Assembly (NCBI RefSeq): GCF_002198665.1
Contig: NZ_MWLM01000055.1
Coordinates: 1-49,875, forward strand
Length of the DNA stretch: 49,875 bases
Reading direction: 5' to 3'
DNA from: Novosphingobium sp. B 225
Lineage (GTDB): Bacteria; Pseudomonadota; Alphaproteobacteria; Sphingomonadales; Sphingomonadaceae
Shown here in pieces: positions 37,516-46,514 of the stretch; the first letter of the stretch is position 1, and every line of letters starts with the position of its first letter. Under the pieces are notes generated by a model. The model saw nothing but the letters and a program-made list of their open reading frames with translations. It made no database searches and was not told where the DNA came from. Both the position numbers and the translations under genes were made by a program.

Positions 37516-38736
37516 TCAGGCCGCCCGGCGCAGTTCCAGTTCCATCCGTTCCCAGATTTCGACCAGCGCCTTGGTCAGATCGATCATCATCGGCTGAGTG
37601 TGGGCCGGACCCGGGGTAAAGCGCAACCGCTCGGTCCCGCGCGGGACGGTGGGATAGTTGATCGGCTGCACATAGACGCCGTATTCGGCCAGCAGAATGT
37701 CGCTGATCTTCTTGGCCTTGACCGGATCGCCCACCATCAGCGGAACGATATGCGTGGTCGATTCCATTACCGGCAGCCCGGCATCGCGCAGTTGCTGCTT
37801 GAGGAACGCGGCGGCGGCCTGCTGGCCCTCGCGCTCAACCGATGAGCTCTTGAGGTGGCGGACCGATGCCAGCACGCCTGCCACCAGCACCGGCGAGAGG
37901 CTGGTGGTGAAGATGAAGCCCGGCGCATAGGAACGGATCACGTCGATGATCCGGCTGTCGGCCGCGATATAGCCGCCCATCACGCCGAACGCCTTGCCCA
38001 GCGTGCCTTCGATAATGTCAATCCGGTGCGCGGCTTCATCACGATCGGTGATCCCGCCGCCGCGCGGGCCATACATGCCCACGGCGTGAACCTCGTCGAT
38101 ATAGGTCAGCGCGTTGTACTTTTCCGCAAGGTCGCAGATCGCGTGGATCGGGGCGACATCGCCTTCCATCGAATAGACCGATTCGAAAGCGATCAGCTTG
38201 GGCAGGGCGGGATCTTCGGCGGCCAGCAGTTCTTCAAGGTGGGCCAGATCATTGTGCCGCCATACCCGCTTTTCAGCACCGGAATTGCGGATGCCCGCGA
38301 TCATGCTGGCATGGTTGAGTTCATCCGAAAAGATCACGCAGCCGGGCAGGATCTTGGCAATGGTCGAAAGCGTCGCATCGTTCGAGACATAGCCCGAGGT
38401 GAACAGCAGCGCCGCATCCTTGCCGTGCAGGTCCGCCAATTCGCGTTCCAGATCGACGTGATAATGCGTGTTTCCGCCAATATTGCGCGTGCCGCCGCTG
38501 CCCGCGCCGACATCGTTCAGCGCTTCTTCCATCGCTGCGATGACTTTGGGGTGCTGGCCCATCGCCAGGTAATCGTTGGAGCACCAGACCGTGATGTCCT
38601 TGGGCCCGTTGTGCCCTGCAAAGCAGCGCGCGTTGGGATAGGCACCCTTGTTGCGCAGGATGTCGATGAACACCCGGTAGCGACCTTCGGCGTGCAGACG
38701 TTCGATGGCTTGGTCGAAAATATGCTCGTAGTTCAC
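37516..38736 (-). CDS. hemA: 5-aminolevulinate synthase
   Basis: Condenses glycine and succinyl-CoA to 5-aminolevulinate, the first step of heme synthesis by the Shemin route of alphaproteobacteria. The protein is 406 residues. K248 in [13 protein letters not shown] is the PLP lysine, at the same position as in the well-studied Rhodobacter enzyme; CSNDYLAMG and [12 protein letters not shown] are typical. GTG 38736 (reading [11 protein letters not shown]) is preferred over TTG 38742 because it matches the family start and a GGAGGG lies 10 bases upstream. It is a single gene. Confidence 0.97.
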   Translation of the reverse strand: MNYEHIFDQAIERLHAEGRYRVFIDILRNKGAYPNARCFAGHNGPKDITVWCSNDYLAMGQHPKVIAAMEEALNDVGAGSGGTRNIGGNTHYHVDLERELADLHGKDAALLFTSGYVSNDATLSTIAKILPGCVIFSDELNHASMIAGIRNSGAEKRVWRHNDLAHLEELLAAEDPALPKLIAFESVYSMEGDVAPIHAICDLAEKYNALTYIDEVHAVGMYGPRGGGITDRDEAAHRIDIIEGTLGKAFGVMGGYIAADSRIIDVIRSYAPGFIFTTSLSPVLVAGVLASVRHLKSSSVEREGQQAAAAFLKQQLRDAGLPVMESTTHIVPLMVGDPVKAKKISDILLAEYGVYVQPINYPTVPRGTERLRFTPGPAHTQPMMIDLTKALVEIWERMELELRRAA

Positions 38737-38812
38737 AGGCAACTAGCCCTCCAATGCGGGGGCGGCGATAACGTCGTCCCGGCTGCCGATGCGGCCCTTA
38801 CTCCACAACGCT

Positions 38813-39739
38813 CTAGTGTTGCAATTCGAAACGGAATTGATTTCGCGCAATCGGGGCATGGCCCAGCATCGGATAAAGCGAAGTAATGTCATGACCGGGC
38901 ACCACGTGCAGCCCGGGGGCCTCTTGCTTCAACTGGCGAATCGTCTTGAGCCAGGCATAGACTTCGGCCCGGTTTTCGGGGGCCATGAACTGGGTGACCA
39001 GGTGCGAGCGTGCCCGCAGGTCTTGCCAGGAGTGGCGCAAGGTGGCGATATCGCCAGTGAACAGCACTTCCTGACCATCGGCCATGCGGACATAGATCAA
39101 TTGCGATCCGGGGGTGTGGCTGGCCGGGGCGGGAATCACGACCACGCCCGGCGCAACGGCCTGGGGCGCTGCGGCGGACAGGTTCGCTACCGGAGCCGCG
39201 CCCGCCTGCCAGGGCAGCTTGGCGGCAAGCTCGGCCTGCGGCAGCTGTCCGGGATTGAGCCGGGCGCCGGCCGGCAGCCCCCCGGCCATGCGCAGCGCCG
39301 CGCCCTGATGATCGGGGTGTTCGTGGGTAAACAGCACCAGCTTCGCCGAGCGCAGCGCGCGTTCGATCCGGGCCTGCCCTTCCGGGTTGATCTTGGTCAT
39401 GCCCATGGCGGTGGCATCCTGTGCGGCGATGCCCGAATCGATCACCACCGATGACCCGTCTGCAGCATGGAGCTGCCAGGCCAGCACGGCGATCGGTTCC
39501 CGCTTCAGACCGGCCCCGGCAGCAAACAGGTTGCGCGGCAAGCTGCGATAGGCCGCCACTTCGCCGTCCATCACCCCCGGGCGCGGCCCCGGCATGGCAT
39601 CGGCCAGCGCGCGCAGATCTGCGATGCGGATCGGCTTGGCTGGTCCGCTGCCCGGCCGGTTATCCAGCAGCAGCCAATAATACGGCACCGCGATCAGCAG
39701 GAACAACACCAGCAGGATCACATTCAACCGCCGCATCAC
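38813..39739 (-). CDS. membrane-anchored MBL-fold metallo-hydrolase
   Basis: A 308-residue metallo-beta-lactamase-fold protein with one N-terminal hydrophobic helix (VILLVLFLLIAVPYYWLLL), probably an uncleaved anchor. The zinc motifs THEHPDH, ASHTPGS, FTGDIA and VPGHD are intact. The overall plan is that of lactonase-like or glyoxalase-like members; substrate unknown. Its start overlaps the last bases of murI (ATGATG with the stop), so the two are coupled. It is followed by hemA after 76 bases. Confidence 0.85.
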   Translation of the reverse strand: MMRRLNVILLVLFLLIAVPYYWLLLDNRPGSGPAKPIRIADLRALADAMPGPRPGVMDGEVAAYRSLPRNLFAAGAGLKREPIAVLAWQLHAADGSSVVIDSGIAAQDATAMGMTKINPEGQARIERALRSAKLVLFTHEHPDHQGAALRMAGGLPAGARLNPGQLPQAELAAKLPWQAGAAPVANLSAAAPQAVAPGVVVIPAPASHTPGSQLIYVRMADGQEVLFTGDIATLRHSWQDLRARSHLVTQFMAPENRAEVYAWLKTIRQLKQEAPGLHVVPGHDITSLYPMLGHAPIARNQFRFELQH

Positions 39740-40530
39740 AGCACTCCTATCCGGTCCAGCCTATAACGGCGCAGCGCCGGGGCCAGGGCAGGCAATTCTG
39801 CACCGTCACGTGTGAACAAGGCAAGGTCCGGTTCGCGCCGCTGCACCGGCTGCCCATCAAGCAAGTGCGCCACCCGCCGCGCGATCCCTTGCGCCCCGTG
39901 GACGAAGCGGACCGTCGGGCCAAAGGCAGCGGTCAGTTCCTCTTCCACCAGCGGAAAGTGGGTGCAGGCCAGCACCACCATATCGATTTCGGCACCGCCC
40001 GGCTGATCCCGCAGCGATGCGGCGGCGCGGTGATAGACGGCCGGATCAACCGCTTCGCCGCGCAGCTTCGCTTCGGCCGCACCGACCAGTTCCGGCGCGG
40101 CGGCGCGCAGCAGTCGCTTGCCCTGGGCGAATTCCGCCTCAAGCCGGTCAACATAGCCCTGCCGGATCGTTGCCGCAGTGCCCAGCAGCCCGATCGTGCC
40201 GCTTTGGCTCTGCTCCGCTGCGGGCTTGATCGCCGGGACCGTGCCGACGATCGGCACGTTCAGCACATCGCGGACCATGGCCAGCGCAATCGTTGAAGCG
40301 GTGTTGCAAGCGATGCAGATCAGGCGCGGATGATAGCGTTCGGCCAGTCGCCCCAACAGGCCACATACCCGCGCGGCCACTTCCGCTTCCGTCTTGGTGC
40401 CATAGGGCAGCCCGGCATTGTCCGCACAATAGATCACGGGCACGTCCGGGCACGACCGGCGCACCTCGGCCAGCACCGAAAGCCCTCCGACCCCCGAATC
40501 AAACATGATCAGCGGCGCATGCGCATCCAT
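39736..40530 (-). CDS. murI: glutamate racemase
   Basis: Makes D-glutamate for peptidoglycan. 264 residues, normal length. The N-terminal FDSGVGGLSVL, the two catalytic cysteine motifs ACNTAST and LACTHFPL, and NAGLPYG are all present. It is the first gene of a two-gene unit with the MBL-fold gene and is divergent from plsY, with 80 bases between the starts. Confidence 0.96.
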   Translation of the reverse strand: MDAHAPLIMFDSGVGGLSVLAEVRRSCPDVPVIYCADNAGLPYGTKTEAEVAARVCGLLGRLAERYHPRLICIACNTASTIALAMVRDVLNVPIVGTVPAIKPAAEQSQSGTIGLLGTAATIRQGYVDRLEAEFAQGKRLLRAAAPELVGAAEAKLRGEAVDPAVYHRAAASLRDQPGGAEIDMVVLACTHFPLVEEELTAAFGPTVRFVHGAQGIARRVAHLLDGQPVQRREPDLALFTRDGAELPALAPALRRYRLDRIGVL

Positions 40531-40610
40531 TTCCGGTGCATTCCTCCCTCTCGCCCTTGCGGGGTGCGGGCCCTTGTAGCTACGAGTGCGGGGGAAAGGG
40601 AAGGGACGGG

Positions 40611-41192
40611 ATGGACAACTTCACTGCGCTGGCCTTGGGCTATCTGCTGGGATCGGTGCCGTTCGGCCTGATCCTGACCCGGCTGTTCGATGCCGGGGAC
40701 CTGCGCCAGATCGGGTCTGGCAATATCGGCGCCACCAATGTGCTGCGCACCGGGCGCAAGGGGCTGGCCGCGGGCACGCTGCTGCTCGATGCGGGCAAAG
40801 GGTTCCTCGCGATCTGGCTGGCCTGGCGCTGGTTTCCAGTGGGTGCGCCGCTGGCTGCGCTGGGGGCGGTGCTCGGTCACTGCTTTCCGGTGTGGCTGGG
40901 GTTCAAGGGGGGCAAGGGCGTGGCAACCACGCTCGGCGTCGCGTTCGGCCTCGCCTGGCCGATCGGGCTGGCCTATGCGCTGACCTGGCTGGTGATGCTG
41001 GCGCTGACCCGGATTTCCTCGCTTTCGGGCATGACTGCCGCACTTGCCGCGCCGCTTGCCGCCGCGGTGCTGGGGCGGGCGGATCTGGTGCCGGTGCTGC
41101 TGGCTATCGCCGCACTGGTGATCGTGCTGCACCGCGCCAACATCGCCCGGCTGCGCGCCGGAACCGAACCGCGCGTGGGGCAAAAGGGGTAG
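40611..41192 (+). CDS. plsY: acylphosphate:glycerol-3-phosphate acyltransferase
   Basis: A 193-residue inner-membrane enzyme that transfers an acyl group from acyl-phosphate to glycerol-3-phosphate, the first step of phospholipid synthesis. Five helices are predicted. The three PlsY motifs are readable: GSGNIGATNVLRTG, GHCFPVWLGFKGGKGVAT and the C-terminal HRANIARL. ATG 40611 has GGGAAGGGA upstream. It is followed 4 bases later by dprA, the usual order in alphaproteobacteria. Confidence 0.95.
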   Translation: MDNFTALALGYLLGSVPFGLILTRLFDAGDLRQIGSGNIGATNVLRTGRKGLAAGTLLLDAGKGFLAIWLAWRWFPVGAPLAALGAVLGHCFPVWLGFKGGKGVATTLGVAFGLAWPIGLAYALTWLVMLALTRISSLSGMTAALAAPLAAAVLGRADLVPVLLAIAALVIVLHRANIARLRAGTEPRVGQKG

Positions 41193-41196
41193 GGCC

Positions 41197-42291
41197 ATGA
41201 CCGCGCTGTCGCAGGAGGAAGCCTTTGCGCGAATCCGCCTGCTGCGTTCACCCAATGTCGGCCCGGTCAGCTACCGGCAATTGCTGCGCCGGTTCGGCAC
41301 GGCTGTTCTCGCGCTTGAAGCATTGCCCGATCTCGCCGGGCGGGGCGGCGCACCCTATCGCCCGGCTGCGGAGCAGCGCGTAGCGGATGAAATCGCCCGG
41401 GTCCGGCAGACCGGCGCGCGCTATCTATTCCACGATTCACCAGACTATCCCGCCCTGCTGGCCGAACTGGACAGCGCCCCGCCGATCCTGACTGCGCGCG
41501 GCGATGCTGCTTTGGCGGCGCGGCCCTGTGTGGCGATCGTCGGCGCGCGCAATGCTTCGGCAGCGGCGGTCAAGCTGGCGCGGCAGTTTGCGGGCGAATT
41601 GGCAGAAGCCGGCTTTGTCATCGCATCGGGGCTGGCGCGCGGGATCGATGGCGCGGCGCATCAGGCCAGCCTGGCGGGCGGGACGATCGGCGTGATCGCC
41701 AGCGGGATCGACGTGGCCTATCCCCCGGAACACGCCGACTTGCAGGAAGCCATCGCTACGCAAGGCCTGCTGCTGGCCGAACAGCCGGTGGGGACCGAGC
41801 CGCTGGCGCGGCACTTCCCCTCGCGCAACCGGATCATCGCCGGGCTGGCCGCCGGAACCCTGGTGGTCGAAGCCGCGCCCAAAAGCGGATCGCTGATCAC
41901 CGCACGGCTTGCGGCAGAGGCTGGGCGTGAAGTGATGGCCATTCCCGGATCCCCACTCGATAGCCGCGCCCAGGGCTGCAACCAGTTGATCCGCGACGGC
42001 GCGGTGCTGGTGCAATGCGCGGCGGATGTTGTGGAGCTGCTGTCCGGCTTTGACGGTACGCCGCGCTCCACCTTTCGCGACAGTGCGCCGCTCCAGTCCT
42101 ATGTGGCAGAGGAACTGGGCGACGAACCGGCCGACATTGCGGCCTTACTTACCGTCGCCCCGGTCGCGGTCGATGAACTGATCCGGCAAAGCGGCGCGGC
42201 CCCTGCGGCGGTGCAACTGGCGCTGCTGGAACTGGAACTGGCGGGTCAGCTCGTCCGTCATGCGGGCGGGCGGGTCAGCCGGGCTGGTTAG
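41197..42291 (+). CDS. dprA: DNA processing protein DprA
   Basis: A 364-residue DprA/Smf protein that loads RecA on incoming single-stranded DNA in transformation. A SAM-like N-terminal helical region (about 1-80) precedes the Rossmann-like core with VAIVGARNASAA, GFVIASGLARGIDGAAH, FPSRNRIIAGLA and the C-terminal winged helix (about 305-364). It lies between plsY and a small membrane-protein gene. Other competence genes are not in the window. Confidence 0.95.
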   Translation: MTALSQEEAFARIRLLRSPNVGPVSYRQLLRRFGTAVLALEALPDLAGRGGAPYRPAAEQRVADEIARVRQTGARYLFHDSPDYPALLAELDSAPPILTARGDAALAARPCVAIVGARNASAAAVKLARQFAGELAEAGFVIASGLARGIDGAAHQASLAGGTIGVIASGIDVAYPPEHADLQEAIATQGLLLAEQPVGTEPLARHFPSRNRIIAGLAAGTLVVEAAPKSGSLITARLAAEAGREVMAIPGSPLDSRAQGCNQLIRDGAVLVQCAADVVELLSGFDGTPRSTFRDSAPLQSYVAEELGDEPADIAALLTVAPVAVDELIRQSGAAPAAVQLALLELELAGQLVRHAGGRVSRAG

Positions 42292-42310
42292 ATTGATGGG
42301 AGAAGCAAGG

Positions 42311-42658
42311 ATGGACAAGTTTCCCGCACGGATGTTCCGCTGGGCCGCGATCTATGGCGTGATCGTGCTGCTGCCGCTGTACTTCACGCCGCTGCCGCCG
42401 CTCGGGGCCGAAACCTTTCTGGGCTTTGTCGGTCTGGCGCTGGTGTTCCAGTCGGTGTTCTGGATCATCGGCAGCGATCCGGTGAAGTACCGCGCGCTGA
42501 TGTTACCGGCTGTGGCTGAAAAGTTGGTGTTCGGCCTGCCCGCGCTCATGCTCTATGCCCGGGGTTATCCCGTTCCGCCGCCGGTTGCCGTGTTCGCGGC
42601 AATCGACGTGGCGCTGGGAATCGGGTTCTATCTCGCCTGGCGGCGCACCCCCTCTTGA
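42311..42658 (+). CDS. small membrane protein of unknown function
   Basis: A 115-residue protein with four hydrophobic segments (about 10-25, 34-52, 60-78 and 88-108). I do not recognise a named family. ATG 42311 has GGAG about 8 bases upstream; ATG 42296 is an alternative. It starts 19 bases after the dprA stop and lies 65 bases before topA, so it is probably part of the same transcript. Its positive-inside ends (FPARMFR, AWRRTPS) fit an inner-membrane protein. Confidence 0.75.
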   Translation: MDKFPARMFRWAAIYGVIVLLPLYFTPLPPLGAETFLGFVGLALVFQSVFWIIGSDPVKYRALMLPAVAEKLVFGLPALMLYARGYPVPPPVAVFAAIDVALGIGFYLAWRRTPS

Positions 42659-42723
42659 CGGGACCGCATCCGGGCTTCCACCCTCGCGCGTACACATACA
42701 CGTGAGGAACCGCGCAAGCCATC

Positions 42724-45255
42724 ATGCAACTTGTCATCGTAGAATCCCCCGCCAAGGCCAAGACCATCGAGAAGTATCTGGGCAAGGACTACAAGGTTCT
42801 CGCCAGCTATGGCCACGTCCGCGATCTGCCGCCCAAGGACGGTTCGGTCCGCCCCGACGAAGGCTTTGCGATGGACTGGGAGCTGTATGGCGACAAGGCG
42901 CGGCAGGTGAAGGCGATCACCGATGCCGCCAAGGGCGCCGACCGCCTGATCCTTGCCACCGACCCTGACCGCGAGGGCGAGGCGATCAGCTGGCACGTGC
43001 GCGAGCTTCTGGCCAAGAAAAAGGCGCTACCCAAGGAGGTGGAGCGGGTCACCTTCAACGCGATCACCAAGGACGTGATCCTGGCCGCGATGAAACAGCC
43101 GCGCGAGCTGGATCAGGACCTGATCGACGCCTACCTCGCCCGCCGCGCGCTCGATTACCTGTTCGGCTTCACGCTTTCGCCGGTGCTGTGGCGCAAGTTG
43201 CCCGGGGCGAAGAGCGCGGGCCGGGTCCAGTCGGTCGCGCTGCGGCTGATCGTTGAGCGCGAGCGCGAGATCGAGGCGTTCCGGCCGCAGGAATACTGGT
43301 CGGTGATCGCCAGCCTCGAACATCTCGGCACGCAGTTCGCGGCGCGGCTGGTCAAGTTCGACGGCGAAAAGCTCGACAAGCTGACGCTGGGGGACGCGGG
43401 CAGCGCGGCGCGGGCCAAGGCCGTGGTCGAGGCGGGGAGCTTCCGGGTCGAGGAGGTCGATGTCCGCCCCACCCGGCGCAATCCCTGGCCGCCGTTCACC
43501 ACCAGTACCTTGCAGATGGAAGCCGCGCGCAAGCTGGGCTTTTCCGCCAGCCACACCATGCGCGTGGCGCAGAACCTGTATGAAGCCGGCGCGATCACCT
43601 ATATGCGGACCGACGGAGTCCAGATGGACTCCAGCGCGATTTCCGCAGCGCGCAAGGCGATCAGCGATCGTTACAACAACGGCCACTATCTGCCGGAAAA
43701 GCCCCGGCATTACGAAACCAAGGCCAAGAACGCCCAGGAAGCGCACGAGGCGATCCGGCCGACCGATTTCGGCAAGGACCACTATGGCAGCGGCGACGAA
43801 GCGCGGCTTTACGAACTGATCTGGAAGCGCGCGATCGCCAGCCAGATGGCCTCCGCAGCAATCGAGCGCACCAGCGTCACCCTGCGCGACGGCACCGGCA
43901 AGCATGAACTGCGCGCCACCGGGCAGGTGATCAAGTTCCCCGGCTTCCTCGCGGTTTACGACGAAACGCTCGACCAGAAACCGGGCGATGACGAGGACGA
44001 GAGCGGCATGCTGCCGGTGCTTAACACCGGCGACACCCCGGCCAAGCGCGGGGTCGATGCCAGCCAGCACTTCACCCAGCCGCCGCCGCGCTACAGCGAG
44101 GCGACGCTGGTCAAGCGGCTGGAAGAACTCGGCATCGGCCGCCCCTCGACCTACGCCGCGACGATCCAGGTGCTGAAGGACCGCAATTACGTACGGACCG
44201 AGAAAAACCGTTTCTTCGCAGAGGAATCGGGCCGCCTGCTGACCGCGTTCCTCGAACGGTTTTTCGAACGCTATGTCGCCTATCAGTTCACCGCCGGGAT
44301 GGAGGACGAACTGGACGAAGTGTCCGGTGGCCGCGCCGGGTGGAAGCCCTTGCTCGAAGCCTTCTGGAAGGACTTCAAGCCCAAGAGCGACGAAGTGATG
44401 GAGAAGAAGCCCTCGGAAGTGACCGAGGCGCTGGATGAATTCCTCTCCGATTACCTGTTCCCGCCGAGCGAGGACGGCAAGGATCCGCGCAAATGCCCGA
44501 AATGCGAGGCCGGACGGCTGTCCTTGCGCGGGGGCAAGTACGGGGCCTTCGTGGCCTGCTCGAACTATCCCGAGTGCAAATTCACCCGTAAATTCGCCCA
44601 GCCTGGCGGCGCGGATGGGGGCGAGGACGGGGAACTGGGCAACCATCCCGAAACCGGCCTGCCGATCACCCGCAAGGTCGGGCGGTTCGGCCCCTACCTC
44701 GAAATGGGCAGCGGCAAGGATGCCAAGCGCGGCAACATCCCCAAGGATGTCGGCGAACTGACGCTTGACTGGGCGGTCAAGCTGATCGATCTGCCACGCG
44801 TGCTGGGCAATCACCCCGAAACCGGGGAGCCGATTGTTGCGAGCATCGGGAAGTACGGGCCTTATCTGCTGCATGACGGCAAATACGCCAAGCTGCGCGG
44901 CACCGCCGAGGTGTTCGAAGTGGGCATGAATGCGGCCGTGGTGCGCCTGGCCGAAGCGGCCGCTGGCGGGGGCAGGGGCACCCGCACCGCCGCCGAACCG
45001 CTCAAGACCTTTGGCCCGCACCCCGAAAGCGGCGGGGAAATGAAGCTGATGGCGGGGCGTTATGGACCCTACGTCACCGACGGCACCACCAACGCCACCC
45101 TGCCTCGCGACAAGCAGCCCGAGGCTTTGACCGCCGAAGAAGCGATCGTGCTGATCACCGAAAAGGCCGCCAAGGGCCCAGCCAAGAAGGGCGGGCGCAA
45201 GAAGGCTCCGGCCAAGAAGGCCGCGCCGAAGAAGAAAGCGGCGGCGAAGAAGTAA
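42724..45255 (+). CDS. topA: DNA topoisomerase I
   Basis: An 843-residue type IA topoisomerase that relaxes negative supercoils. The Toprim domain (1-115) begins LVIVESPAKAKTIEKYLG and has DPDREGEA; the active-site tyrosine is Y293 in ITYMRTDG. The C-terminal part holds one four-cysteine zinc ribbon (CPKC ... CSNYPEC) and several repeats of the form GRFGPYLEMG, KYGPYLLHDG and RYGPYVTDG, then a Lys/Ala-rich tail (from about 810) common in alphaproteobacterial TopA. The stop overlaps the start of the next small gene (TAATG). Confidence 0.97.
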   Translation: MQLVIVESPAKAKTIEKYLGKDYKVLASYGHVRDLPPKDGSVRPDEGFAMDWELYGDKARQVKAITDAAKGADRLILATDPDREGEAISWHVRELLAKKKALPKEVERVTFNAITKDVILAAMKQPRELDQDLIDAYLARRALDYLFGFTLSPVLWRKLPGAKSAGRVQSVALRLIVEREREIEAFRPQEYWSVIASLEHLGTQFAARLVKFDGEKLDKLTLGDAGSAARAKAVVEAGSFRVEEVDVRPTRRNPWPPFTTSTLQMEAARKLGFSASHTMRVAQNLYEAGAITYMRTDGVQMDSSAISAARKAISDRYNNGHYLPEKPRHYETKAKNAQEAHEAIRPTDFGKDHYGSGDEARLYELIWKRAIASQMASAAIERTSVTLRDGTGKHELRATGQVIKFPGFLAVYDETLDQKPGDDEDESGMLPVLNTGDTPAKRGVDASQHFTQPPPRYSEATLVKRLEELGIGRPSTYAATIQVLKDRNYVRTEKNRFFAEESGRLLTAFLERFFERYVAYQFTAGMEDELDEVSGGRAGWKPLLEAFWKDFKPKSDEVMEKKPSEVTEALDEFLSDYLFPPSEDGKDPRKCPKCEAGRLSLRGGKYGAFVACSNYPECKFTRKFAQPGGADGGEDGELGNHPETGLPITRKVGRFGPYLEMGSGKDAKRGNIPKDVGELTLDWAVKLIDLPRVLGNHPETGEPIVASIGKYGPYLLHDGKYAKLRGTAEVFEVGMNAAVVRLAEAAAGGGRGTRTAAEPLKTFGPHPESGGEMKLMAGRYGPYVTDGTTNATLPRDKQPEALTAEEAIVLITEKAAKGPAKKGGRKKAPAKKAAPKKKAAAKK

Positions 45256-45434
45256 TGGCTGAACAGTTCACCAAGCACCGTCAACCGTGGAAGGCCGATG
45301 AAGTGGCCAAATTGCGGGTGCTGGCGGGCAAGGGCAAGGGCCTGAAAGAGATCGCCAAAGCGTTAAATCGCAGTGAGGAATCGACCAAGGAGCGGGCCAA
45401 GATCGACGGGATCGGGATCGCCAAATTGCGGTGA
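45255..45434 (+). CDS. 59-residue putative DNA-binding protein (SANT/GcrA-like helix-turn-helix)
   Basis: A short gene whose ATG shares a base with the topA stop (TAATG), so it is translationally coupled. The product is 59 residues, basic, beginning MAEQFTKHRQPWKADEVAKL. WKADEVAKLRVLAGKGKGLK and EIAKALNRSEESTKERA read like the two helices of a Myb/SANT or GcrA-type helix-turn-helix; the W13 and the KEIAKALNRS spacing are typical. Similar tiny proteins are known in alphaproteobacteria. DNA binding is inferred. Stop TGA at 45432. Confidence 0.75.
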   Translation: MAEQFTKHRQPWKADEVAKLRVLAGKGKGLKEIAKALNRSEESTKERAKIDGIGIAKLR

Positions 45435-45533
45435 CATGCCGCCGGACAAGGTGACAACAAGGTTACACTGCGTCCGGGCAGAATATGCCGTTAGTTCAAT
45501 TGGTTACGTGAAATAAAGTGACACGTGGCCTGA

Positions 45534-45554
45534 TTCCGGAAAAATATTCCGGAA
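45534..45554. repeat. twin TTCCGGAA palindromes
   Basis: Two copies of the perfect 8-base palindrome TTCCGGAA (45534-45541 and 45547-45554), separated by five A/T bases. They can also pair with each other as a hairpin. The position, 100 bases after the last stop of the topA unit, would suit a regulator site or a structured 3' end. Confidence 0.6.
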
Positions 45555-45682
45555 CCGGGGATTTCGCGGGGTCTCAACGATGTCAAAGAACCTGTACGGC
45601 ATGACAGATTCGAGGCTTGTAGGAAAGTTTTGCGTGGTGGGTTGAGGTGGTGAGGGGGGGTGCTGTTTCGCAGGCGTCCAAA

Positions 45683-45830
45683 ACCCCTCCGTCTCGTCCT
45701 GCGGACGATCCACCTCCCCATTTGTGGCATTCGCCAAAAATGGGGAGGATCTATGCCCGCCGCAACGATCCTTCCCATTTTCACGTAGTGCAAATGGGGA
45801 GGTGGCAGCCCGAAGGGCTGACGGAGGGGT
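45683..45830. repeat. 148-bp nested palindromic element
   Basis: The stretch between the topA unit and the reverse-strand operon. Ends ACCCCTCCGT (45683-45692) and ACGGAGGGGT (45821-45830) are perfect 10-base inverted repeats. Inside are a perfect 15-base inverted pair (45710-45724 with 45791-45805) and another with one mismatch (45737-45751 with 45767-45781) around a 15-base centre. Each half also folds alone: hairpins at 45694-45708 (TCGTCC/GGACGA), 45713-45748 (CCTCCCCATTT/AAATGGGGAGG), 45770-45802 and 45806-45820 (CAGCCC/GGGCTG). No transposase is present. The rest of 45435-45842 contains no gene I can support. Confidence 0.85.
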
Positions 45831-45842
45831 CCTTCTTCTTCC

Positions 45843-46514
45843 TTACCCCAACGTCGCAAACCAGATCACATGCTTCGGCCCCTTGCCGTTGCTGCGCGCC
45901 CGGACGGTCACTTCGTCCACGGCAAAGCCGCTTTTGGCCAGCCGCCGCGCGAAGACTTCGTCCTTGGCGGCGGACCAGATCGCCAGCACCCCGCCGGGGC
46001 GCAAGGCGGCCTGGGCGGCGCGCAGGCCGCGGGGGGAGTAGAGGCCGTCGTTGGCGGGGCGGGTCAGGCCATCGGGGCCGTTATCGACATCAAGCAGGAT
46101 CGCGTCGAACCCGCCCGGTTCCTCGGCAATTTCGTCGATCACGTCGCCGTAACGCAGCTCCACGCGCGGATCATCAAGGCACCCGGCTTCCATGTGCGGC
46201 ATATATTCCCGCGCCCAGAAGATGATTTCGGGCACCAGTTCCGCTACCACCACTTCGGCATCGGCCCCCAGCCGGGCCAGCGCGGCGCGCAAGGTAAAGC
46301 CCATACCATAGCCGCCGATCAGCAGCCGCAGACCTTTGCGCTGCCCCAGCCGGTCAAGCGTCTGTTCGGCCAGCGCAATTTCAGAGCCGCTCATCCGGCT
46401 GCTCATCAATTCATTGCCGCCCAGCACGATCATGAAATCGCGGTCATGCCGGAACAACCGCAATTCGCCGCCGCCGGGGATCTGGGCCGATCCGAGGAGT
46501 TCGCGCTGGATCAT
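45843..46514 (-). CDS. spermidine-synthase-like methyltransferase-fold protein
   Basis: A 223-residue protein with the Rossmann fold of the spermine/spermidine synthase family. The SAM-site motif reads IGGYGMG (67-73) instead of the GGGDG of true SpeE; AELVPE, YGDV and DAILLDVDNGPDG follow in the expected order, and YSPRGLRAAQAALRPGGVLAIW closes the domain in part. The N-terminal beta domain is short. Aminopropyl transfer is doubtful; it may be a methyltransferase or a non-catalytic relative. ATG 46514 overlaps the stop of the SGNH gene. It ends the lepB operon. Confidence 0.82.
   Translation of the reverse strand: MIQRELLGSAQIPGGGELRLFRHDRDFMIVLGGNELMSSRMSGSEIALAEQTLDRLGQRKGLRLLIGGYGMGFTLRAALARLGADAEVVVAELVPEIIFWAREYMPHMEAGCLDDPRVELRYGDVIDEIAEEPGGFDAILLDVDNGPDGLTRPANDGLYSPRGLRAAQAALRPGGVLAIWSAAKDEVFARRLAKSGFAVDEVTVRARSNGKGPKHVIWFATLG

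Noticed and set aside
43027..45021. A 664-codon open frame on the strand opposite topA
   Set aside because: It mirrors the high-GC coding pattern of topA, has no recognisable domain and is low in complexity. Topoisomerase I is certain on the other strand.
45504..45737. A 77-codon reverse-strand frame across the palindromic region
   Set aside because: It runs through the inverted repeats, has no ribosome site and no known domain; the composition is that of non-coding DNA.
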